From contig CM075102.1 in assembly GCA_037576195.1 (NCBI GenBank), positions 18,906,745-18,970,744 on the forward strand: DNA of 64,000 nucleotides, in the 5' to 3' direction. Below, in pieces: positions 1 to 9,023 of this stretch. Position 1 is the stretch's first letter. Each line of letters starts with the position of its first letter. The notes below the pieces were generated by a model. That model ran no database searches. It was not told the DNA's origin and was given only the letters and a program-made list of their open reading frames with translations. The DNA comes from Phytoseiulus persimilis. Taxonomy: Eukaryota; Arthropoda; Arachnida; Mesostigmata; Phytoseiidae. A program made the position numbers and the translations under genes.

Positions 1-369
1 CTCAAGTGCCAAATTCCTGACCAAGCTGAGCTTTCCTTCTCGCCCGCTGATCTATCGGCACCGATTCGCAGACCGGAAAAATTGTCCTGTTTTCGGAGAA
101 GGAACCGCGTCGGACGCGCTCTGAAGGTGAGCATGGAAGCCATGATTATAAATATTGAATTGAAAGGGCCACATTCTCCTGCGACATCGGTAGAAACTGA
201 ATGCAAATGAGGCGTTCGGTTCTTGAGTAACCTGTCTGCGCCATCTTCCGCTCGGAGGCCAATCCTACCTCCAACCATTCCAGATCAAGGCAAGAGCCAT
301 GAGTTACTCTCCCATTTCATCCGCTATCAGTCTGGCAGAACTTTTCACGGCTCGTGTTGCCTTAGCCAA

Positions 370-1575
370 TAGGCTTTGCAAATAACCGCATTTCTGAATA
401 ACCGCGGTTACGGTTAACCGATAACTGCAAATCCATAACCGCAATAGCGGTTGACCGCAAAATTAGGACCGAAAACTGCGGTTATAACCGCAAATGACCG
501 CGGTTTTATGGAAGAGTGCTGCCTGGAGGATTTCCAGGAAGTTTCCCCTCTTTTATCAGAAAGAAGGTTACATTATGAACGGATACAACGAGATCTCAAA
601 ACACATCTCATAAAGATTCGTTTGTTACAACTCGAACTCGATCAGATGGGGCCGGGGGCATTGGTTGAATGTTTCAAGTCGCGAAATCTTTGGCAAATTA
701 TCCCGATGCCGGAGAGGTCATCTTGTATTGTGAAGCCCCCCGTCCGATGAATGTAGTCAGCAGTTTCGGGTTCAACTCCTCACGATCTGCTGAGGAAGCT
801 TTGCAAACTCTGAAATGTGGAAGCAGCGCCGATTTCTGCAAGGTTTCACGAGCAAAGAGTGAACAAAGGCATGGTTCCTTGTTGGGTAGAGATGACTCAC
901 GTAAATTCCACGTCCTGATTCTCGAGTTTTTTTTTTATTGGGAATCCTCGAGGTCGTCTTTTGAGGTGCTTCAAATTTTCGTCTGGCTCCAAATTACTGC
1001 TCCCGGCTTCGATATCACCGTTATCGAATTTGAAAAGGGCGTATGTCCTCCGTTCCGAGCAGTGCACGAGAGATAGCCGTTCTCTGGTCGGACTTCATCA
1101 CAATACTTTTAACGATGCCTTCCAACGGGGTTGCAACCAAAAAAATGGCTACTTCCGCTGTGCTCTGTTCCCTGATCCTACCAAATGCGCAAAGCTCTGG
1201 AAGATCGAGCCTTCCGCCTCCGATGCTGGCTTTTCGATTCCTTGAACGGCTTGCTCATGGGGTCATGGGGAGGCTATTCCTGATGTGTGATATGTCCAGG
1301 TATAATTGCTAGCCAGGTCCGGCTTTCGCGAGCGTGTACGAACTTCGTTTAACGGGAGTCATCACACACGATGTCACAGTTCTAGGAGCAATTCATTCCT
1401 CTTCAATCGCTCAGCACCTAAATCCAGATTCCCAGCCAGAGTACGCTCATCAGACGCGACGCTTTCTCGAAAAATCATAGGTTTCGGGAAATTGCGGTTA
1501 AATGCGGTTATAACCGCTATTCGCTCGCGGTTATTGCGGTTATTTACTGCGGTTGAATAACCGTTGCAAAGCCTA
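370..1575 (+). mobile_element. AACCGC-family DNA transposon, copy 1 (hAT-like, non-autonomous)
   Basis: The ends are an exact 12-bp inverted repeat, TAGGCTTTGCAA at 370-381 and its complement at 1564-1575. The flanking 8-mers, ttagccaa (362-369) and tcagccag (1576-1583), agree at six of eight positions, as expected of an old 8-bp target duplication of the hAT superfamily. Just inside both ends lie clusters of AACCGC/GCGGTT hexamers (about 383-505 and 1488-1562), a layout like subterminal transposase-binding repeats. The interior (about 680-870 and 1120-1480) matches the 48.2-50.3 kb copy in the opposite orientation, including translated stretches such as ILYC..P.PMN and SAVL..LILPNA. No transposase domain is recognised and the frames are broken, so this looks like a dead or non-autonomous copy. 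The superfamily call rests on the termini alone. Confidence 0.65.
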
Positions 1576-1583
1576 TCAGCCAG

Positions 1584-4500
1584 TACCTGAGGTGGGCCGG
1601 GAAAGTTTCTCCGACCTTGCTTCGACAGAGTGCAATCCATGGAAACCATCATCAGGAGAGGCCGCCCGGGTCCGAAACAGAAACGGGGAACCTCCGAAGC
1701 AAAAGCCCTATGGATCATCTGTCAGATTACTGTTAGTCTCTCGTGTTTGCATGAGCCGACCCGATACCTGCAACCTGCCGCTTGAGGCTGTGGTACCACA
1801 AGTCGCAGAGGCCGTTATCCCACATGCGATTTGCGCGAAGCCTCCAGACCGCTTTGACTTCTAGCTATCTTGTCAAAAAGCGATTCATTCAGATATACCA
1901 AAACAAAAAACGGTGACTCCTGGGCCCACGCTGAGAAGAAACGGGACTGTCACGAAAGACGACGATCTGGCTTCGTGGCATGTGATACCGAGGCACGTGA
2001 TCGTCTCGAAATTTCATTTGTCCATCGTTTCAGAGCAGCTTGGTGCTTTGCTGCGAGAAGTATTGACAATTCTGCTCATTTTTCCAACAGAGGGCGTTCC
2101 CAGCACTCTCGCCCCGTCGTTGGGCCATTCTCGATTTTTCCCTCCAGAGATCGTTTTCGAATACGCCCGAGTGAAAGTCGGTGGACGGCGAGAACGGAAA
2201 GGCTCGGTTTCAAGTGAATTCACTTCAGTATCAACTCAGGTGAGACTGCTCCATGAGGACACCTCTGGCGTGCGGTTGTATGCCGAGATTCGATGCACGA
2301 CGGCAAACGAGCTAATGCAGCTCTTGGTATCTCACAATGTTCCGGAAGTAGTTGGAGAAGTCTCTTTCCGAGCTTCCGAGCGTTCTTTGAGAGCAAAACT
2401 GGGAACGATGGGTGCCTGACAGAAGGCTGTTCATCTACCCACATATGAGAAATGAGTTTTCGGGGGGAAGGGTCAGTGGATCATGACTACGGACGAAACA
2501 GGAGTCCCCGCGACGGAACGCTTCAGTGAACGGCTGCTCGGCTCACTTTCGGTTGGCTTTCAATGTCGGTATCATTCTCAATCTAGGCGCGAATCCCTCC
2601 GAAATGTCACTAGGAATTGCTTCGGATCGCTGGAGTATGTTACAGCGCCCTCGCTGCCGTCAATGTGGAAGGATTTCCGTTCACCGACATTGATAACGCG
2701 CGGTTCCACCAGGAATGCGAGACGCAGCTTCCATCGATAAGTGATAAGACTCCGACCATACGGAACATTCTTCCATCCTCTTAAGCTTAATGTTTATCTC
2801 TGGAAGCAGTCCTCGCCGGGTGATCACGGACTGTCTCGCGCTCCCTCCCGGCTTTCATGTCATTACCATTGGACTAAGGAGTGGTCGAAGATATCAAATG
2901 ATTAATTACTCGCTCGGAAATCTTGGTGGTATTTTTAGGGGTTACCAAGCTGCCTAAAGAGACGAAGGGCAAGAAAAGGAGGGTCGAAGGAGCGGGAAGG
3001 AGCGCTGATGCGTTTTCTCGCTTTCCAGAGCGGAGTCCCGGATAAGCTGCTACGGACAAAGAACTGAATGCTTCTTGCAACGAAATCGGAAGCCAAAACG
3101 GAGAACCCACAGAGACCGGTTCGCATTATTATTCCTACCCGATCGCGTAAATTGTTACTGTCCGAGTCAGCGGAATCTTTCCGGGGCGCCCGGTCAGAAC
3201 GTCCGGTATCTCGTGTGAATTACTCACTCCCTCCCCTCATCCAATCAGCGTTCTCATACATCGGGCTCCGACTTTCCAGCCTGTGGAGGACGCCGCAATA
3301 GGGAGCAAAGCTGGCAGTCTGTCGTGCAACGATTCTCGAGACATACGCATCAGTGAGGAACACAGGCCTCTGTCCTCGGAACGTGAGGTGCTGGTTTCAT
3401 CGCATCAAATGATGCACGAGACGAGGCACAACTCAAACAACTCCTCAAGGTTGCTCAGAGACTCGCTTTCCCAATAACTGGCGGGCTCTCGATCGCAATC
3501 ACTGCGGAAACTCCTCACTCGTCGTTCGTATTCGATGCATGCTCGAGGTGTCGATGTCGTTGATCACATCTTTCTGTCGCCACCGGACGCTTCCTCTCAC
3601 GGGTTGCCGCACTGTTGGGAGCCGAAGAACCGCTCGGTTGGGACTGACTTTGTTGAATCGGAAGCTCTCAGGAATAGCCGGTCCGGAATGCTGTACCGAA
3701 GAGAATAGTTTGAAAATCCCGGTTGTCACGAGATTCTCTTCAAGAAGAATTTCTTCATAAGAAGGGATGCTCGACGTTGTCTTTGGTGGCGGCCGACCAA
3801 AAATCGAAACCATGTTTGCCGTAGTGGAATTCCGCTCGAACGAGGATCTTCTCTGTAGCCATGACATTGAGGCTCGTCGATTAGGGAGACTCCTGTTGTC
3901 GACGGAAACCTGTGCACTGGGACAACTGCTGCCAATGTGTCAGAGAGGAAGTGAGCTCAAGAGGGCGACCTTCAAACCAGCTGCAGCTCGCACAAGGACA
4001 ACAACTCGGCCCATCCGCGCAAAAGAATGTGATCTTGTTCCGGATCTTCTCGACAGCAGCTATCAAGCCGGCTCATCCGGAGGGAATTTTTCCGAAACTG
4101 ATACTCATCAGCAGCCAGCTGTGATCGATGTGAACCACAGCCGAATTGAGCTGTTCTTCAACAGTCTCCATGGGCATTGAACGAGAGGAGAAGCCGACGT
4201 AATCCAGAAGCTTGCTGAATGACACCTCAATAGGGCACAAATCACGTGCTGAACACTTTCTACATCGCTTCCTACTTGAGAGCTAAGCCTGAACGGGTGA
4301 CCGATTAGGATGCTTGATGTGCGATTTTACGATTTCGTGAACGCCCTATCTAGTGCTCCAAAGAAAATTGACGGTCGCCCCGGGAAGCACGAGAATCGAA
4401 TGGTACATCTATCCTTTTCAGCTTGACCTGACGATATGGGTGAGCACTAAGCGCAGCTCATCGAGCGAATACGGAATCATGATTCCCCTTCGATACTATC

Positions 4501-5109
4501 TCTAGCGGGAGATCAGTGCGAAACCGACAGGCCCGATTAAATGGGCCTGCTGCCTCGGAACTGCTTCTGTTGGTTATGATTCGTGTCCAGAACACACCGA
4601 GATGGATGGCATCAGGTCGCCTACGGGCGAATGCGGGATTTTATCTACATTGCCTCGACCGCTGGCAGCTAGCCATCACACGACGATGTCACGAGTCACG
4701 AGAAAGGTGAGAAGACCGAACTGCTATTGTCACAGCGATCCAAAGAGGTGTCTCAGAAAACGGGTGCTTTTCTCCCGATGGGTCCATGATACCCCGGAGA
4801 GCCGTGATTCGCGGCCATCGAACACGCCTGTCCTGCGCGAAGAGATTTTCAAATTGCGCTGCAAATAATCTTTCTTTTTCGGGTCTCCGTATGCGACCCG
4901 GCACTTCCGAGTATTTGGGTAGTTTCCACCCCCAGGAGTGACAGATCGTACCTTGTACGAAACCAGCATCCAAGTCCTCGCAATTCAACGTAACAAGGGA
5001 TAGAGCTTTTCAGTGATGGCTCCATCTGATTTCGTGGCAGGTATCACGCTCTTATGAGTTGTTTTCATTGTTTGGGTGGATACGGTGTTTCCGACCGCCA
5101 TGCACTAGC
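1584..5109. other. No recognisable gene (1.6-5.1 kb)
   Basis: Only short overlapping frames on both strands are present, the longest about 168 codons (1913-2419, plus). None shows a family motif, and no inverted-repeat element was recognised. An undetected short exon cannot be excluded. Confidence 0.5.
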
Positions 5110-5772
5110 GTACCGTGCGGGGAGGCGGTGGGGTGGTCTGCCCCGGGCGTCAAGGCTGCAGGGGCATCAGGATGCCGCTGACTGTGGGAGAAACGCGCCC
5201 ACACACTCTGTGAGATAAGCCGTCTGATCACTCACAACTTCGGATGACATCGGACATAGTGATAGATCTGTATGTGGCAAGGTTTCCTTCCGTTGAGTTT
5301 GGTTTTTCGAGGAGAGACACCCCGCCTATCCTCCATTCCGTCGGTAGCTCATGAATGCCTTCCAGAGTCCTAATGAATACATCGGAAACTCATTCGTAGC
5401 CGTCATCATCGAACGCTTCGAGGATTCTTGTCGGCATCTTGTACCGTGCGGGGAGGCGGTGGGGTGGTCTGCCCCGGGCGTCAAGGCTGCAGGGGCATCA
5501 GGATGCCGCTGACTGTGGGAGAAACGCGCCCACACACTCTGTGAGATAAGCCGTCTGATCACTCACAACTTCGGATGACATCGGACATAGTGATAGATCT
5601 GTATGTGGCAAGGTTTCCTTCCGTTGAGTTTGGTTTTTCGAGGAGAGACACCCCGCCTATCCTCCATTCCGTCGGTAGCTCATGAATGCCTTCCAGAGTC
5701 CTAATGAATACATCGGAAACTCATTCGTAGCCGACATCATCGAACGCTTCGAGGATTCTTGTCGGCATCTTG
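5110..5772. repeat. 331-bp tandem duplication inside the LINE
   Basis: Two adjacent copies (about 5111-5441 and 5442-5772) share a period of 331 bases. I see one clear mismatch, gccgtcatc versus gccgacatc, at 5402/5733. Each unit holds the LINE finger-region sequence and about 130 bases of unrelated GC-rich sequence beginning taccgtgcgg. The near identity means the duplication is much younger than the LINE, whose frames are already broken in both units. Confidence 0.9.
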
Positions 5773-5948
5773 TCGGGTCCAGTGGCGGAAATCACGGAGA
5801 TTTTCGCCACGGTGATTTTCGCCTCCAAGCCTGTTGTGGCGAGATGGACCCGTGACCTCGAGGGGGAGCATCGACCGCTACGTTTAGAGTTGTCTTCGGC
5901 ATCCAGCAGGTGGTTCGCTACTCCAGTGAGGTAGGCGGTCATATCCAG
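5570..5948 (-). pseudogene. LINE reverse transcriptase, finger region only
   Basis: The minus-strand frame at 5942-5721 contains ISATGPDKMPTRILEAFDDVG, the SA.GPDGMP type block that opens non-LTR reverse transcriptases. After a frameshift the reading gives LPTEWR, LLEKPN and YRSITMSDVIRKL, the following finger blocks. The palm, including the catalytic FADD, is absent. Reading across the foldback insertion is continuous: the codons for Leu-Asp-Met occur on both sides as the duplicated target site. Confidence 0.75.
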
Positions 5949-6483
5949 GTCGGGTACCAGTTACCCGAATCCCAGTTACCCGAATCCCAGTTACCTGAAT
6001 CCCAGTTACCTGAATCCCAGTTACCCGAATCCCAGTTGCCCGAATCCAAATTACCCTCTCTCACCGCTAAATCCTCATGCGCTGAACTCCATGTCCGATT
6101 CGCGCGCCGACAGAACTCCGGAAGTTCAAGTCAGCCAATACTGCCTCTCCCTCAAGGACGACGTTACCCAAGAGTTCCAGTCTCCTATCCCGATTGAAGT
6201 TCACGATATTTCTAGTAGGTCTCCGTGGAGACGTCCTTCACAAAGAGCCTAACCTAACCTAACCCAGCACTGTACTTCACTGCACGAACACGACTTTGAA
6301 TAATCTCTTTGGATATCGCTTTCAGTCAGGTCCTATGCTTCCCCTAGGGATCCGTCGTGACTCTAGACCTAGACTCTAGAGCGTGAGGATTTGGCGGTGA
6401 GAGAGGGTAATTTGGAGTCGGGTAACTGGGATTCGGGTAACTGGGATTCAAGCAACTGGGATTCGGGTGACTGGGATAGGACG
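5949..6483. mobile_element. Foldback-type element with 15-bp repeat arms
   Basis: The left arm has six head-to-tail 15-mers (5958-6047, consensus CAGTTACCCGAATCC). The right arm has four in inverted orientation (6414-6473). Inside the arrays the inverted similarity continues for about 35 bases (6048-6083 against 6380-6413). The flanks carry an exact 9-bp duplication, catatccag (5940-5948 and 6484-6492). The host LINE reads Leu-Asp-Met across that site and resumes correctly when the insert is removed, which independently confirms both ends. Long inverted repeats made of tandem repeats plus 9-bp duplications are the hallmark of foldback elements such as Drosophila FB, linked to the MULE/NOF group. 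The roughly 300-bp core has no coding capacity I recognise. The open QLPES repeat frame follows only from the unit length being divisible by three. Confidence 0.85.
6247..6265. repeat. Short CCTAA run in foldback core
   Basis: Three CCTAA units (complement TTAGG, the common arthropod telomere repeat) lie in the core of the foldback element, directly after ctccgtggagacgtccttc. Such runs are also found at 3' ends of some arthropod LINEs and SINEs, so it is more likely a retroelement tail trapped in the core than a telomere relic. Confidence 0.5.
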
Positions 6484-6492
6484 CATATCCAG

Positions 6493-7102
6493 CGGTTGGA
6501 CATCGTCACCGGCCTCATTTACTATTCGTATCCTATCTGGTACCTTTTTCTCGTTCTTTCTGATATACTCCAAGAACGCTTCGGTTTTGCTCGTCTGGAG
6601 GCTTTCATTATTTGTCGTACATGTTACGATCCCTGATACGGAGTTGGTTCGCGATTTCGGCTCGGACAGCGTCTTGTGCTATTCTAAACTGTCTTTTTGC
6701 TTCGTCAACGCTAATTCCGGTGTGTCTGGCTCTCCTCGATGCACGATTCCGTTCCCCTCTGTATCTCGAAAGGCGTGATGTTTCGGGAGAGAGTATTTTC
6801 TCTCCCGTGTCTATACCGATGAGTTCCTCATCATTGGTCATTGAAGTTTGGAGGGTAGTCACCAGATCTCCGTAGTTGGCGAACCTTGCTGGTCTGAACG
6901 AAGCTTCCAATTCACTTGTGGCTGTTTTCGTTGCTATTTGTACCTGTGATTCTTTTACTCGTGGCGTTTGGAGCTTCCCAGGTTTCATGAGGCTATGATC
7001 GCTCCGGGTAAAAACTTTTCTGTTCTGGTCTATGTGCATGGACATGACCTCGTGGTATGTTTCAGCTTTGCAGAGTACAGATGATTGAGGATGAATAGCC
7101 AC
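6493..7102 (-). pseudogene. LINE linker between endonuclease and reverse transcriptase
   Basis: A 164-codon minus-strand frame (7102-6608) joins the end of the endonuclease (TYHEVMSMHIDQ, FTRSDHSL) to an arginine-rich helical region (RYRGERNRASRRARH, AKRQFRIAQDAVRAEIANQL). The homologous reading continues out of frame to about 6493, where it stops at the foldback insertion. Placement between endonuclease and reverse transcriptase, and its character, fit the linker of LINE polyproteins. Confidence 0.7.
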
Positions 7103-7670
7103 CTCGTGTTTGGGTGATCCTTCCTTCGCATTTTCTGGACAGTTTTTGAATTGTGAGATCGTTTTGGTCGGCTAGCTCTAAGATGAGGCGGGCCCGGCCA
7201 TCGAGTCTTCCGTCAAGCTGTTGGATATGAGCGTCCATGTCGCCCGCAATCACTAGATTTGTGTCTTCCTCAACTTCAGCTCGGATAACATCTCATATCT
7301 GTCTGAGCTGTTTCTCATTCGAGTTATGGTTGGTGATGGCGGCGTGGACTGAGATGGAAACCCATTGTCGGTTCCCCATCTCAGCGCCTATAACAATGAA
7401 ATCTCCCCCTTTTTCGGTCCAGCGCATCTCGTTCACGGTAGATCGGATGAGTATTCCAGTTCCATCTGACAGTTCACTGGCAGAGGGTCCGTTTCGATTG
7501 TTCCCGAAGACTGAGAACCCTCCCATCCGAGTAGGATTTTCTAGTTCCAGTTCTATTCTAGGTCCTAGTCTTTCTACGTCTTGGTAGAGACTTTTCCCCT
7601 CCCCCCCCCCTCCCCCCTCGCATATTGAAAACACCAATTTTGATGCGGAGAACAGGTTTTTCTGTGTCAT
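7062..7670 (-). pseudogene. LINE apurinic-type endonuclease domain, frameshifted
   Basis: The frame at 7773-7558 holds the first strand (KIGVFNMRG). The frame at 7670-7293 continues with MGGFSVFGNNRNGPSASEL, SDGTGILIRSTVNE and ITNHNSNEKQLRQI. The frame at 7253-7062 has the core GDMDAH motif, where family members usually have GDxNAH, then LDGR and SRKCEGRITQTRGGYSSSI. These blocks match the exonuclease/endonuclease/phosphatase fold that nicks target DNA in non-LTR retrotransposition. The asparagine to aspartate change and several frameshifts indicate loss of function. The C/G homopolymer at about 7599-7620 sits where the first break occurs. Confidence 0.8.
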
Positions 7671-8305
7671 CGTAGATGGTGCCTTCGGGGAGAGCGAACC
7701 GCTGGGATGATGGTTCTTCGAGGGCGTGTGGAAGGATTTTGGGAAGCTCGATTTTTCCCTCCTCCTCAGTCAACTGTCGCGGAGGAGTCGAAGTTTGTGG
7801 GTGAGATTTTTTCTCTCTCTCTGCTCCTCAGGTTCAGGGTGGGGACTCCGGCCCTGTCTCGAGAAAGGTGTCTCCAACACATCTTTTTTTTCTCCGCGCC
7901 TCCTGGTGGCCGAGGCATATTGAATGGAGGTCTATCGATGTCGGGGACTCGACCAGAGGCTTTATCTGTGTGGCTCGGACATTTGAGATGGCCTCCCGAA
8001 GTGCTCGGACGGGTCGGAGCGTCACGATCGCCAATGCGGCTGAGACGTGGAGGTGGAGGATTTCTCCTTCGTCTCGACCTTGGGTTCCGGCTGCGTACAC
8101 GGATTTTTCCTGCCGTCGGACAGCAGCTGATCAATGTCGGCCGAGGGCAGATGGAGGCCTCCGCCTCTTCGGCGACTCATCCTGATCATTGCCTCGACCT
8201 AACCATCTTTATTCCAGCCCTGATCCGAGTTGAACGCAGCGCGTTCTGAAAAATACCCGAAATCTATTGTCTCAATGCTGCCCCCCAGGTGGGTCAGCAG
8301 GTTGT

Positions 8306-9023
8306 CTATGTAGTCAGAGTGGCCATAGTGCTTGTGTGGACCGCTCTGTTGACCTTCCCGTGTCTCCCGAGCTCCTCGAGTGCTTGCTGCGCTTCCGCGA
8401 CAGCCTCGCTCCTATGCTTTGAGGCCTCTTGGAAGACACTTCGACCTCCCAACACGAGAACTGTGGCGGAGCAGGTGTGGCCCGCCTTCTCCAGCTCGCC
8501 TGTTTCCTCTTGGCAGAGCTTCGCGGTGGAGACAGAGCCGTACGTCCTGACTCTCGGTCCTCGGTGTCTGTTGACTCTGTTGTGTCTGATGAGTGCATAC
8601 ATTGTCTCCGACGGGAACAGACCGGCACAGTGTCGATACATGCATACCATTACTATCGGTCCACGGTAGACCTGTTAAGGTTGTGCCGTCTTGAATTGCA
8701 CGAGACTCTGGCTGATGGCTCCCCTCAGTTGGTTTCCGAGTTCCGCACATCTTGCCTCTGTTGCAGCACCGGCGGCTGCGAGGCTAGCCAGCTTGAAGTC
8801 CCTAACTTTTATTTCAGAGCGGCAGCCCGCTCAGTCATCAGCAAAGTCGCCCTGATCCTGCGCAGGTGTGACACTGTAGGATTATATAGCCGTTGGGGTT
8901 CATGTCCGTTTCCATGAGCCTTTCCTCACACTGACGGCAAATGACCAATGCGGGATCAGCTTCGAGTGTATCCGGATTGAATTCCATTGTGAGCGGTATA
9001 TGGGGGAGGTATTTTATTCTCAC
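8306..9023 (-). pseudogene. LINE N-terminal region with zinc-finger-like segments
   Basis: Two minus-strand frames carry cysteine/histidine patterns. The frame at 9023-8838 has two CxxC pairs (ICRQC and CHTC). The frame at 8650-8306 begins with a C-x4-C-x14-H-x5-H pattern, close to but not a canonical C2H2 finger, followed by an alanine/glutamate-rich helical stretch. LINE N-termini often carry nucleic-acid-binding fingers, and the segments lie directly upstream of the endonuclease, which supports the call. They sit in different frames with stops between, so the protein is broken. Confidence 0.5.

Larger units (their letters stand above)
5110..9023 (-). mobile_element. Non-LTR retrotransposon (LINE), 5' part, degraded
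   Basis: Read on the minus strand from about 9023 down, the order is zinc-binding-like N-terminal segments (9023-8306), a basic low-complexity linker (about 8134-7766), an endonuclease (about 7670-7062), a post-endonuclease linker (7102-6493) and the start of a reverse transcriptase (5948 to about 5570). This is the usual order of APE-type LINEs. Frames shift several times, so the copy is dead. The reverse transcriptase stops after the finger motifs; no FADD-type active site follows, so the 3' part is missing. A foldback element interrupts it at 5949-6483, and a 331-bp tandem duplication covers the truncated end. The palm and C-terminal part of a similar LINE lies at 51.1-51.8 kb on the same strand. 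The exact clade (CR1, RTE, R1 or Jockey) is not settled. Confidence 0.8.

Noticed and set aside
5910-6197. Frame encoding tandem QLPES repeats, resembling a structural repeat protein
   Set aside because: The repeat is the 15-bp unit of the foldback arm. The unit is divisible by three, so it is open in several frames, and the inverted arm gives SGNWD repeats on the same strand.
6247-6265. Chromosome end or ancient telomere
   Set aside because: Only three CCTAA units, inside a transposon core and flanked by ordinary sequence.
7707-8249. 180-codon plus-strand frame
   Set aside because: It lies antisense to the LINE N-terminal and linker region and has no motif of its own.
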